In this document: in pieces, positions 26,847 through 35,611 of the stretch
Layout of the letters: every line of letters begins with the position of its first letter
Position numbering within the stretch: the stretch's first letter is position 1
DNA from: an uncultured Tenacibaculum sp.
GTDB taxonomy: Bacteria; Bacteroidota; Bacteroidia; Flavobacteriales; Flavobacteriaceae
Length of the DNA: 64,000 bases
Assembly: GCF_947495995.1 (NCBI RefSeq)
Contig: NZ_CANMAX010000001.1
Location: 310,001-374,000, forward strand
Direction: 5' to 3'
Position numbers and translations under genes: made by a program
The notes under the pieces: model-generated
Told to the model about the DNA's origin: nothing
The model's input: the letters and a program-made list of their open reading frames with translations, nothing else
The model's database searches: none

Positions 26847-26966
26847 TCAATGAATAGCACGATCAATTGACCAATCTGGAGCAATTTTCTCATAGTTTAA
26901 TAGATTTATTTCTGATTCTTTTCGATTACGAATATATAAAAAAATGTCAAACTTTAAAATTTTTAT
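26847..26966 (-). pseudogene. Start-less open frame directly after dnaG, possible gene remnant
   Basis: On the minus strand a 39-codon frame runs from an ATA overlapping the dnaG stop to a TGA at 26847. It encodes a plausible protein end (KILKFDIFLYIRNRK, then YEKIAPDWSIDRAIH). It lacks ATG, GTG or TTG at its beginning. It could be the 3' end of a lost gene or a small protein using a rare start. The rest of the nadE-dnaG gap shows nothing else. Confidence 0.3.
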
Positions 26967-28975
26967 ATCACTCGACTCAATTTTTCGTACAATAACTTCT
27001 TGAGTTCTATATAGTTTACAACCTCTTCCTTAAGCTCGTTGTACGTTTTTATTTTTTCAGATTCTTCTATTGTTTCTTCAGTTTCTGTAGAAAGTTCCTG
27101 ACCTTTTTTAACAATATCGGTAAGTTTTCTTTCTACTAAAACTCTTCTTAAATTTAAAATTGCATCAGTAACCAATTTTGGTAAAATCTTTTCAACTCCA
27201 GTAACTTCAATGTCTTTTCGACTCCAATCACTTAATTGATATCTTTCTTCATCCATTAAAATATTAGTAACTACTTCTGCAATAGTCGTGTTCTCGTTTG
27301 CTATAAGCTTATCTATGGAGATTTTCTCATCTTGGTTAAGTTGATGTATAATTTCATAATAAACTACTCTAAAAATCTCGTTAGAGAACTCTATTTCATC
27401 TTCTTGAAGATTTAAATACAACTCGTTACAAACTGTATTTATATATTCTTCTTTTTCTAAAATAGGTCTACCATATTTATCGTGAGCATTTACCCAGTTT
27501 ATAAACCCAACTTCTTCATTTCCGTAGAGTAATAAAATTCGAATAATCTCTTTTTCGAGTAATAAAAGACTATCTACTTTAGGTTTCTTTTTATCCTCTC
27601 GAACTGGCTGAAGTTTAGGTTTTACAGATTCTTGAGATCTATTTCTGTCAACACTTCTATCAGATTTATTCATTAACTGTGCTAACTCACTAAAAAGCAC
27701 ACGTTCTGAAATATCCATGATTCGCGCACATTCTTGCACATATACTTCTCGCTGAATTCCATCTGGAATTTTAGAAATACTCGTTACAATATCTCTAATT
27801 AATCCTGCTTTTTTAACCGGATCGTTTTGAGCATCTTTAATTAATAAAGAAACTTTAAAGCCAATAAAATCTTGAGCTGTTTCCTCTAAATATCTTTTAA
27901 GCTCGGCATCGGAATTTGATTTTGCAAAACTATCTGGATCTTCTCCTTCAGGAAAAGTGACCACTTTTACATTCATTCCTTGCTCTAAAATAAGATCGAT
28001 ACCACGTAAAGAAGCTCGAATACCTGCCGCGTCTCCATCAAAAAGTACCGTAATATTATTAGTCAAACGGTTTATCAATCGAATTTGATCTGGAGTTAAA
28101 GCTGTACCTGAAGAAGCCACAACATTCTCAATACCTGATTGATGAAAAGAAATTACATCGGTATATCCTTCTACTAGAAAACAATTGTCTTGCTTAGCTA
28201 TTTCTTTCTTTGCTTGATACAAACCATAAAGTATTTTACTCTTATGGTAAATATCACTTTCTGGTGAGTTTAAATATTTGGCAGCTTTTTTATCGTTCGT
28301 TAAAATTCTACCTCCAAAACCAAGTATTCTTCCAGACATACTGTGAATTGGAAACATAACTCTTCCTTTAAACCTATCGAAAGTTCTAACTTTTTCTCCA
28401 CCTTCTTTTACAATGGTTAACCCGGTAGATTTTAAATATTTTAAATCGTATCCTTTAGTTAAAGCAGCTTTTGTGAAGTTATCCCACTCATCTTTACAAT
28501 ATCCTAAATCGAACTTTTCGATGGTATCTTCTCTAAAACCACGTTCTTTGAAATATGAAAGTCCGATTGCTCGTCCTTTCTGAGTATTCATTAAAACATC
28601 ATGAAAATAATCTTTTGCAAATTTTGAAACCAGATACATGCTTTCTCGTTCATTCATTTGCTCTTTTTGCTCATCACTCTGCTCAGTTTCCTCTATCTCA
28701 ATATTGTATTTTTTAGCTAGCCAACGTATAGCTTCAGGATAGGTAAAATGCTCGTGTTCCATAAGAAATGAAATCGAATTCCCTCCTTTTCCCGTACTAA
28801 AATCTTTCCAAATTTGTTTTACTGGAGATACCATAAAGGAAGGAGTTCTTTCATCTGTAAAAGGACTTAATCCTTTGAAACTACTTCCTGATTTTTTTAA
28901 TTGTACAAACTCACCTATCACCTCCTCTACACGGGCAGCTTCAAAAACTCTTTCTATGGTTTGTTGGGTAATCAT
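26963..28975 (-). CDS. dnaG: DNA primase with degenerate zinc domain
   Basis: A 670-residue primase that makes RNA primers at the replication fork. The N-terminal domain keeps the family frame LSPFTDERTPSFMVSPVKQIWKDFSTGKGGN-like order. The usual ligands Cys, His, Cys and Cys are replaced by Ser37, Thr40, Asp58 and Thr61, so it should not bind zinc. The core is normal: FDLGYCKDEWD, then TOPRIM with EGYTDVISFHQSG and LFDGDAAGIRASL, followed by a C-terminal DnaB-binding helical region from about 450. I recall the same loss in related Flavobacteriia. Confidence 0.95.
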   Translation of the reverse strand: MITQQTIERVFEAARVEEVIGEFVQLKKSGSSFKGLSPFTDERTPSFMVSPVKQIWKDFSTGKGGNSISFLMEHEHFTYPEAIRWLAKKYNIEIEETEQSDEQKEQMNERESMYLVSKFAKDYFHDVLMNTQKGRAIGLSYFKERGFREDTIEKFDLGYCKDEWDNFTKAALTKGYDLKYLKSTGLTIVKEGGEKVRTFDRFKGRVMFPIHSMSGRILGFGGRILTNDKKAAKYLNSPESDIYHKSKILYGLYQAKKEIAKQDNCFLVEGYTDVISFHQSGIENVVASSGTALTPDQIRLINRLTNNITVLFDGDAAGIRASLRGIDLILEQGMNVKVVTFPEGEDPDSFAKSNSDAELKRYLEETAQDFIGFKVSLLIKDAQNDPVKKAGLIRDIVTSISKIPDGIQREVYVQECARIMDISERVLFSELAQLMNKSDRSVDRNRSQESVKPKLQPVREDKKKPKVDSLLLLEKEIIRILLLYGNEEVGFINWVNAHDKYGRPILEKEEYINTVCNELYLNLQEDEIEFSNEIFRVVYYEIIHQLNQDEKISIDKLIANENTTIAEVVTNILMDEERYQLSDWSRKDIEVTGVEKILPKLVTDAILNLRRVLVERKLTDIVKKGQELSTETEETIEESEKIKTYNELKEEVVNYIELKKLLYEKLSRVI

Positions 28976-29084
28976 TCACTAAAAAATTGAGGCGCAAATA
29001 TAGCTTTGTTCTACAATGAAAACTAATATTTAGCTATATCAAATTTAATAAAACCTTATTTAACCTCTAATTTCTTATTATTTT

Positions 29085-29519
29085 TTAGAAAACAGTTCCT
29101 ACTTTACCTATTTGAGTTGTAATTGTTTCTGTTTTTCCTGCTACAGTAATGGTTGCTTTTGTAACCACTCCACTAATTGGTAAATTAACTAAACCAGAAG
29201 GAATTGATGGTGAAATATTTCCTCCTTTTAGTTTTACTCCAATACCTACTGCAAAATGTTTAACTTTTGTATATTTTTTCTTTGAAGTCGTTTTTGTCAT
29301 AGGACCTCCAATCATTATCGGATCTTGTGGATGTGGATGCGGATTTACTCCAAAATAAAAATTAGTAATTGTTACTTTAACATTCTTCTTTTTAATTCTT
29401 CTGAGTGTAGTTTTAATTACCACTCGACCAGCTATTTCTTTATAAGCTAATAGATTAATCTTATACGAAGACACTTTCACTTTTACCCCGTTTATTTTTT
29501 TCGTTACTTTTTTTGCCAT
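29085..29519 (-). CDS. Basic hypothetical protein
   Basis: A 144-residue protein without signal peptide or transmembrane helix. It is very rich in Lys, Val, Ile and Thr, has no Cys, and its pattern suggests a small beta-sandwich. The centre carries a NPHPHPQDP turn and an IMIGGPMTKTTSKKKYTK segment. I do not recognise it and no neighbour hints at a role; it stands alone between dnaG and clpX, in the same orientation. The high basicity may mean binding to nucleic acid or a charged surface, but that is only a guess. Confidence 0.6.
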   Translation of the reverse strand: MAKKVTKKINGVKVKVSSYKINLLAYKEIAGRVVIKTTLRRIKKKNVKVTITNFYFGVNPHPHPQDPIMIGGPMTKTTSKKKYTKVKHFAVGIGVKLKGGNISPSIPSGLVNLPISGVVTKATITVAGKTETITTQIGKVGTVF

Positions 29520-29634
29520 GATTTAGATTTTTTGATGATACGACAAAATTAAATCAGGTACTTAATGAATAGTCTAGGTAAATTATCCTGTTTCCTAAAG
29601 GAAAAAAATGCATTGTTTATAAGGTATTTAAACA

Positions 29635-29666
29635 AAAAAGCACTGAATTTACATTCAGTGCTTTTT
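29635..29666 (-). terminator. Terminator of clpP-clpX
   Basis: AAAAAGCACTGAAT pairs with ATTCAGTGCTTTTT across a 4-nt loop. On the minus strand it is followed by a T-rich run, 21 bp after the clpX stop. Confidence 0.85.
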
Positions 29667-29687
29667 AATATTTTAAAACAAGTTCTG

Positions 29688-30926
29688 TTACGAAGCTGCT
29701 TTTAATTTTTGTAATGCTTTCTTTGTCAACTTTTCTTCTGCGTAGTCTTTAGTTACTTCGAATTCTGTAACATCAGAACCTGGTAACTCAAACATTGCAT
29801 CTGTCAAAATTGCTTCACATAACGATCTTAAACCTCTTGCTCCTAACTTGTACTCAACAGCCATCTCAACAATATACTGTAAAGCATCTTCAGTTACTGT
29901 AAACTCAACATCATCCATTGAGAATAACTTCGTGTATTGCTTTATAATTGAGTTTTTAGGCTCCGTTAAGATTGCTCTTAATGTTTTAGCATCAAGCGGA
30001 TTCATATAACTTAATACTGGTAGACGTCCAATAATTTCTGGAATTAAACCAAAAGACTTTAAATCAGCTGGAATGATATATTGAAGTAAGTTATCTTCAT
30101 CGATCTTATCTTCATCAATAGAAGCGCTATATCCAACTGCTTGCATATTTAATCGCTTACTAATAACTCTATCTATTCCTGAGAAAGCTCCACCTGCAAC
30201 AAATAAAATATCTTTGGTATTTACCTGAATAAATTTTTGTTCTGGATGTTTTCTTCCTCCCTTTGGAGCTACATTTACTACAGCACCTTCAAGAAGTTTT
30301 AACAATGCTTGTTGCACTCCTTCTCCAGATACATCTCTAGTAATTGATGGATTATCACCTTTACGAGCAATCTTATCAATTTCATCGATAAATACGATTC
30401 CTCGCTCAGCTTTTTCTACATCATAATCTGCAGCTTGTAAAAGTCTACTTAAAATACTTTCTACATCTTCACCTACATAACCTGCTTGTGTTAATACTGT
30501 TGCATCTACAATAGCAAATGGTACATTTAACATTTTAGCAATTGTTCTTGCAACTAACGTTTTACCTGTACCTGTTTCTCCTACTAAAACGATATTAGAT
30601 TTTTCAATTTCTACACCATCTTTTGGAGATTTAGACTGTAATAATCTCTTATAGTGATTATATACTGCTACAGACATTGCTTTTTTAGTTTGCTCTTGTC
30701 CTACGATATATTCATCTAAGAAAGATTTAATTTCAATCGGTTTTTTTAAGATTAGATCATTAGTGAGAGTTGTTGTTTTTGCTTCAGCTATTTCCTCCTG
30801 AACTATTCCATACGCCTGCTCTATACATCTATCACAAATATGGGCATCCATACCTGCGATAAGTAAATTTGTTTCTGCCTTCTTGCGTCCACAAAACGAA
30901 CATTCTAAATTTTGATCTTGTGACAT
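29688..30926 (-). CDS. clpX: ATP-dependent Clp protease ATPase subunit ClpX
   Basis: A 412-residue AAA+ unfoldase that feeds proteins to ClpP. The N-terminal zinc-binding domain is intact (Cys9, Cys12, Cys31, Cys34), unlike the zinc domains of AccD and DnaG in the same window. Walker A GETGTGKT is near residue 117, Walker [13 protein letters not shown] follows, and sensor and arginine-finger segments are present ([27 protein letters not shown]). It starts 26 bp after clpP and shares its transcript and the terminator at 29635. Confidence 0.97.
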   Translation of the reverse strand: MSQDQNLECSFCGRKKAETNLLIAGMDAHICDRCIEQAYGIVQEEIAEAKTTTLTNDLILKKPIEIKSFLDEYIVGQEQTKKAMSVAVYNHYKRLLQSKSPKDGVEIEKSNIVLVGETGTGKTLVARTIAKMLNVPFAIVDATVLTQAGYVGEDVESILSRLLQAADYDVEKAERGIVFIDEIDKIARKGDNPSITRDVSGEGVQQALLKLLEGAVVNVAPKGGRKHPEQKFIQVNTKDILFVAGGAFSGIDRVISKRLNMQAVGYSASIDEDKIDEDNLLQYIIPADLKSFGLIPEIIGRLPVLSYMNPLDAKTLRAILTEPKNSIIKQYTKLFSMDDVEFTVTEDALQYIVEMAVEYKLGARGLRSLCEAILTDAMFELPGSDVTEFEVTKDYAEEKLTKKALQKLKAAS

Positions 30927-30952
30927 TTAATATTTATCTTTTGTACTATAAA

Positions 30953-31612
30953 TTAGCTTCTTTGAAGAATTTCATCAACCATTCCATATTCTTTCGCTTC
31001 TTCAGCTTTCATCCAGTAATCACGATCTGAATCGTTGTGTACTTTATCGAATGGCTGACCAGAATGCTTAGAAATGATGTTGTATAATTCTGTTTTAAGC
31101 TTACCTATTTCTTTAACTGTAATTTCCATATCAGAAGCTTGACCTTGCGCTCCTCCTAATGGTTGGTGAATCATAATTCTAGAGTGTGGTAAAGCAGAAC
31201 GTTTTCCTTTTTCACCTGCACACATTAAAACAGCTCCCATAGAAGCAGCCATTCCTGTACAGATAGTAGCTACGTCTGGCTTTACAAATTGCATTGTATC
31301 GTAAATACCTAAACCTGCATAAACTCCACCTCCTGGTGAGTTGATGTAGATAGAAATATCTTTGTTAGCATCTACACTTTCTAAAAAAAGTAATTGTGCT
31401 TGAACGATATTTGCAACTTGATCGTTAATTCCTGTTCCTAAAAATATGATGCGATCCATCATTAAACGAGAGAAAACGTCCATATGTGCAACATTTAATT
31501 GACGTTCTTCGATAATATATGGAGTTAAACTACTTGTTATCTTATTATAGTAAGTGCTACTGATTCCGTGGTGTTTAGTAGCGTACTTTTCAAATTCTTT
31601 TCCGTAATCCAT
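30953..31612 (-). CDS. clpP: ATP-dependent Clp protease proteolytic subunit ClpP
   Basis: A 219-residue serine protease subunit that forms the double-ring chamber paired with ClpX. The catalytic triad is Ser124 (GMAASMGAV), His149 (RIMIHQP) and Asp194 (HNDSDRDYW). The first about 30 residues are an N-terminal extension that is probably trimmed on assembly. It is the first gene of clpP-clpX. The trigger factor gene that often precedes clpP is not adjacent here; the next gene upstream is a sensor kinase. Confidence 0.97.
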   Translation of the reverse strand: MDYGKEFEKYATKHHGISSTYYNKITSSLTPYIIEERQLNVAHMDVFSRLMMDRIIFLGTGINDQVANIVQAQLLFLESVDANKDISIYINSPGGGVYAGLGIYDTMQFVKPDVATICTGMAASMGAVLMCAGEKGKRSALPHSRIMIHQPLGGAQGQASDMEITVKEIGKLKTELYNIISKHSGQPFDKVHNDSDRDYWMKAEEAKEYGMVDEILQRS

Positions 31613-31738
31613 TATAAAGATTTGTTTTAAAGTTACAAACGTTAAAGATACAAAGATTTTACTTTTTATGAAAACAGTTGTTCATGTACGAACTACTGCT
31701 TTTAAACTTAGAATTGTAGCTATGTAATTGCGATGTTT

Positions 31739-33691
31739 CTATACTACATCACTAATTAAATACATATCCTTATCTACTTCCATTCTGAATAACGTTCCTC
31801 TTTTAGGATGCGAATCTATAATACAAGTTCCTGATAATTGCGCCACTCTATCTTTCATATTTGCCAAACCAATTCCTGAATGAAGCTTAGAAGTATCGAA
31901 ACCAACTCCATCATCTTCGTATGATAAGTAGATTGTTTCTTCAATTACTTCTAATTGAATATCTATAGTTTTAGCATTTGCGTGTTTTAATGTATTAGAA
32001 ATTAACTCTTGAAGTATGGAGAAAATTTCACTTTGTAAATACTTATCAGTTTGATTAATAATCTCTTTTTCAGTAACAGAAAAATTGATTTTCAAATCTG
32101 ATATTTCATCAATATTTTTAATGTATTCATGCAAAACTTCTGCATAATCGTTTTGTCTTATTTTTCTAGGTAATAAATTATGAGACAGCTCTCTAACCTG
32201 CTCATAAGTATCACTTAAATCATTTTTAATTTTATTTAGTTTTTCAGATCCTTCAGGTAAAGTTTCAAACTGTAATTTTATCGCAGCCATGTTATTCCCT
32301 ATTGAATCATGTAAGCCTCTTGCCAATCGTTTTCGCTCATTATCTTGACCTTCAATAGACGCCTTAACTAACTCTAATTCTTGCTTTTTCATTAAAGCTT
32401 TAATTTTTTGATAGTTAAATTCTTCTTGAGCTTTATTTAACTTTTGTTGAGTTTTTAATTTCTGGAAGTAAAATCTTACCAATAATAGTATGGCTATAAT
32501 TATTAAGATCGAAGCAATTAAAATGATATTACGAACCATAGCTTGCTGTTCTATTTCTTGATCTTTTAATTCTTCATTTTTTTTAAGCACCACGATTTCT
32601 TTTTCTTTCTGTAAAGTTTCGAATTTCACTTCTAACTCATTGATTTCTTTCTCGTGTTGTAATTTATTAATCGAATCGTTTAGTTTGATATATTTTTCTG
32701 AATACGAAAATGCATCTTGATATGCTTTTTTCTCTTCCTTTATTTTTCTTAAAAACGCATAAGCATCTAACTCATCTTTTAAATTACCTTTCTTTTTATA
32801 ATCCTTCAGAAGAGGCATTAATAAATTCTCCGCTTTCTGATATTTTCCACTTTCAATATAAACTTCGATTAAATACTCTTTAGCTTGTCTGCCTTGATTG
32901 TAATATCCTAACTTTTCACTTTCTTTAATAATATTTTTAAACTCCTTTACAGCTTCTTCCCTTTTTCCAATTTTCAGTAAATTATGTGCTATATTGAGTT
33001 TTAAGCTCAGTTCAAAATATAAATTTCCATTTAATTGTAATAATGCTTTACTATAATATTCATTAGACTTTTCATAGTTTTTAAAAGCAGATGCATAAAC
33101 ATTACCCATTGATGAATTACACATCATTTTCACCCTATCTTCAGGGCTTTTTGAACCTTTTTTATATAACTCTAAAGCTTTCTCATATTCATTATTTAAA
33201 TAATATAGATTCCCTAAGTTTACGATAAAACCATAATAATTCTTAGTATCACCCCACTCTTCTGCTTTTTGAATTCCCTCTATATATATTTTTTTGGCTT
33301 TATCTATTATTCCTTTAGCAAAATACCCTGTAGCTAAATTCATACTACCCATAATGTATCGTTTACGTCGAATCGAATCAGTAGAAAAATTCTTGTATGC
33401 TAATGTTTTTTCCGCATAATAAACTGCCGAATCTAAACTATGCATTCTAGAGAAATAAGAAGAAATTAAACTTGTGGCTAAAGATTTTCCTGAATCAGAA
33501 TTTCCTTTTTTCATCAATTTTAAGGCCTTTTCATAGGCTTCGTTTTCTTTACTTTGCTTAAAAAAAAGACTACTTATCTCATTCATAGATTGTCTGTCTT
33601 TTTCTTCTAGAATTTTTAATTCTGTGTTTTGAGAGAAACCAATCCAAAAACTTAATAAAAACAGTATTGGGGATATTTTATTCATAATCAT
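31739..33691 (-). CDS. TPR-containing sensor histidine kinase (HisKA_3 type)
   Basis: A 650-residue kinase. A signal peptide or first helix (about 1-21) is followed by a periplasmic array of TPR repeats (about 85-330), a coiled coil, one transmembrane helix (about 390-411), a second coiled coil, and the HisKA_3 dimerisation box RLARGLHDSIGNNMAAIK with His461. The ATPase part shows ELISNTLKHANAK, YEDDGVGFD and GIGLANMKDRV. This class phosphorylates NarL-type regulators. The likely partner is the regulator at 35612, in the same orientation but separated by about 1.9 kb of oppositely oriented genes. The start may be either of two ATGs two codons apart. Confidence 0.9.
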   Translation of the reverse strand: MIMNKISPILFLLSFWIGFSQNTELKILEEKDRQSMNEISSLFFKQSKENEAYEKALKLMKKGNSDSGKSLATSLISSYFSRMHSLDSAVYYAEKTLAYKNFSTDSIRRKRYIMGSMNLATGYFAKGIIDKAKKIYIEGIQKAEEWGDTKNYYGFIVNLGNLYYLNNEYEKALELYKKGSKSPEDRVKMMCNSSMGNVYASAFKNYEKSNEYYSKALLQLNGNLYFELSLKLNIAHNLLKIGKREEAVKEFKNIIKESEKLGYYNQGRQAKEYLIEVYIESGKYQKAENLLMPLLKDYKKKGNLKDELDAYAFLRKIKEEKKAYQDAFSYSEKYIKLNDSINKLQHEKEINELEVKFETLQKEKEIVVLKKNEELKDQEIEQQAMVRNIILIASILIIIAILLLVRFYFQKLKTQQKLNKAQEEFNYQKIKALMKKQELELVKASIEGQDNERKRLARGLHDSIGNNMAAIKLQFETLPEGSEKLNKIKNDLSDTYEQVRELSHNLLPRKIRQNDYAEVLHEYIKNIDEISDLKINFSVTEKEIINQTDKYLQSEIFSILQELISNTLKHANAKTIDIQLEVIEETIYLSYEDDGVGFDTSKLHSGIGLANMKDRVAQLSGTCIIDSHPKRGTLFRMEVDKDMYLISDVV

Positions 33692-33814
33692 TCTTTAACA
33701 ACTTCGTAAAGGTAAAAAACGTAAAAAAACTCTATTTAACATATACTATTATGTTATTAAAAGGTATTTTTTCTACAAAAATTCAGTTTAATTAATTGTC
33801 ATAGCTATTTAAAG

Positions 33815-33867
33815 TTCAGTTTCACGGTTTTCAGGGGTGTATGTCTTTTTATTCCTATCTAGATTTG
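33815..33867 (+). promoter_or_regulatory. 27-bp activator-like box and -7 element upstream of the 33898 gene
   Basis: The box at 33815-33841 (core GTTTTCAGGGGTGTA) is followed after 18 bp by TAGATTTG (33860-33867). No TTTG at -33 exists; the box covers that position. The same box, 24 of 27 bases identical, with the same 18-bp spacing to a TAnnTTTG element, is found at 35049-35101. This is what an activator-dependent promoter would look like. Confidence 0.5.
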
Positions 33868-33897
33868 TTTCAATATTAAACCTAAAATAATTGAAAA

Positions 33898-34308
33898 ATG
33901 GGACTTACAGAAAGAAGAGTAATTAAAGCGTATCAAGAAGGAGAATATCAAAACTTTTTATCAGAAGTTAAAAATTTAATTGAAGGAGAAATCGAATTTG
34001 ACGTAGATTGGAACAGTTTACCAAATGAAAAATATTCTAAATGGTTAGAACAAGGATTAACAGACATCTATTTTAAACCTATTTTAAATTCTTTTAAAAA
34101 TATAGCAGTAGATGATATGGGGAAAGAAGCAATTAAGGAAACACTTAAAAAAGTGGTTATTAAAGATGAGAATGATAACGCATTTGCAAGTCAAACTTAT
34201 CAGTTTAACGAAGGTGTTTTAACTGTAAATCACTGTAGTTATGCTAATATTGATAAAGTGGATGAAAGAACTGAGGCTTTAACTGAACTTTTAGAATCTA
34301 ATTTATAA
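33898..34308 (+). CDS. Hypothetical protein, first of a coupled pair
   Basis: A 136-residue cytosolic-type protein, acidic, with no signal peptide or membrane helix. It begins MGLTERRVIKAYQEGEYQNFLSE and is mostly helical in its first 80 residues, then beta-rich. I do not recognise the family. It has a dedicated promoter with the 27-bp box and is translationally coupled to the next gene (TAATG, one shared base). It lies between a sensor kinase and its likely regulator. The decayed gene at 35140 begins with a related sequence, so the family was once present twice here. Confidence 0.65.
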   Translation: MGLTERRVIKAYQEGEYQNFLSEVKNLIEGEIEFDVDWNSLPNEKYSKWLEQGLTDIYFKPILNSFKNIAVDDMGKEAIKETLKKVVIKDENDNAFASQTYQFNEGVLTVNHCSYANIDKVDERTEALTELLESNL

Positions 34309-34976
34309 TGCTACTTAACACTTTAAAAAAAGTTCCTACTTATAACAAGAAGGAACTTTTATTTTATATCGCAGAAAATAATATTGAAACTGTATTACAA
34401 ATTACTACCAATTCTGGAAATTTATTTACAGGATATTTAATCAATATTGCTGAAGTTCTTAATGAAGGAATCACATTGTTACTGCAATTAGATGGAAGTG
34501 ATAAGATATTACACATTAACTTGAGAAACATTGAGAGTATTATTTTTCAAGGAAGTAATGATGTAGATATTATCAACCTTCTTTCTAAAGGGACAGTAGA
34601 AAAACCTAAGACATATCAAAACTCTAGTAGATTAGATGTAAAACGCAAATTTAAAAACTTTTCTGACGTAATTCTTGAAAAATCTGGTGTTACAACATCT
34701 TTATTACCTATGGATTTACCTGAAGATGGCAAACAACTTAACAGGATTCATGTAATTACAGAGCAAATTCAAAAACTTATTGTTGATTTATTATCTGAAG
34801 AAGATGCTAAAGAAAGCTGGGTAACAAAATTTAATGAAGTTCAATTTACAGAAGCACAATCTTTAAAAATAACTTCGTCAGCATCGCAGTTAAATATTCA
34901 TTTCCCTTTTGCTGATGTGTTGTCTCCTGAAATTAATGAAAGTAATTTTAATGATCTTTTATTACAGAACCTGTAA
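34308..34976 (+). CDS. Hypothetical protein, second of a coupled pair
   Basis: A 222-residue soluble protein. Residues 20-85 have the look of a small beta-barrel (VLQITTNSGNLFTGYLINIAE, LLLQLDGSDKILHINLRNI), similar in outline to Sm/Lsm-like folds, but I cannot confirm that. The second half contains a helical segment (RIHVITEQIQKLIVDLLSEEDAKESWVTKF) and ends with LSPEINESNFNDLLLQNL. No catalytic motif is visible. The start codon shares a base with the stop of the preceding gene, so the two products probably act together, under the same box-containing promoter. Confidence 0.6.
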   Translation: MLLNTLKKVPTYNKKELLFYIAENNIETVLQITTNSGNLFTGYLINIAEVLNEGITLLLQLDGSDKILHINLRNIESIIFQGSNDVDIINLLSKGTVEKPKTYQNSSRLDVKRKFKNFSDVILEKSGVTTSLLPMDLPEDGKQLNRIHVITEQIQKLIVDLLSEEDAKESWVTKFNEVQFTEAQSLKITSSASQLNIHFPFADVLSPEINESNFNDLLLQNL

Positions 34977-35048
34977 TTACCTAAGACGCTTTGTAAATAG
35001 TATATAGAATATTTTTTTAGTGAAAAACATTAAAATGATTTTTTACAA

Positions 35049-35101
35049 TTCATTTTCACTGTTTTCAGGGATGTACAATTTTCTATCACTTTCTAATTTT
35101 G
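35049..35101 (+). promoter_or_regulatory. Second copy of the 27-bp box and -7 element, upstream of a decayed gene
   Basis: The box at 35049-35075 differs at three of 27 positions from that at 33815. TAATTTTG at 35094-35101 keeps the 18-bp spacing. The promoter thus seems better preserved than the gene it served. Confidence 0.45.
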
Positions 35102-35139
35102 ACCTAACTTAAAATTTATTAAGTGAGAACACCTTTTAC

Positions 35140-35552
35140 ATGCAAAAGCTAAATGATACAGATCATAATGTAATGAGGGAAAAATGGGAACAAGGGGAGT
35201 TGTTGTCGTAAATAGAGGAAGTTAAGAATTATATGAAAATCACCTAAAGTTGCATGGGCAACATTAAATGTCCATGCAAAAGATGGTGAAAATCACATCA
35301 GCTACACAAGTTCGTCGGAAATCTAAATATGAAATTGCGAACGCAGCAATTATTTCATTTGATAACGGTAAACATTGAATTATCTAAAAAGATTAAAGTT
35401 TTTTCAAAAGAACCCTTCAATATGCTACTACAAACAGTATTAATTTAATAGTAGATAATTTAGTACCCAACCTACTGGAGATTTCTTGTACGATATCGTA
35501 CCAAATAATCCCAAAATATTAGACGAAACAACTCCAGTAGGTAATTTATAAT
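35140..35552 (+). pseudogene. Decayed gene related to the 33898 protein at its start
   Basis: From ATG 35140 the frame reads VMREKWEQGELLS, a stop, then IEEVKNYMK, which parallels AYQEGEYQNFLSEVKN in the protein at 33898. Later pieces in shifting frames still look coding: TLNVHAKDGENHISYTSSS, ELSKKIKVFSKEPFNM, and a clean end PTGDFLYDIVPNNPKI continuing to a stop at about 35552. Several stops and shifts interrupt it. With 34977-35139 and 35553-35611, this accounts for the 635-bp stretch without an intact gene. The later pieces do not clearly match the 33898 protein, so two fused remnants are possible. Confidence 0.5.
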
Positions 35553-35611
35553 ATAAAAATTCCACTTGAGTTAATACAAATTTAGAAAGTAGTCGCTGAG
35601 AGTATTTTACT

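Noticed and set aside
29149..29358. Frame antisense to the basic hypothetical protein, with a Cys-Gly-Cys-Gly-Cys-Gly end
   Set aside because: The Cys run is the reverse reading of the Pro-His turn of the opposite gene; no promoter or start signal supports it.
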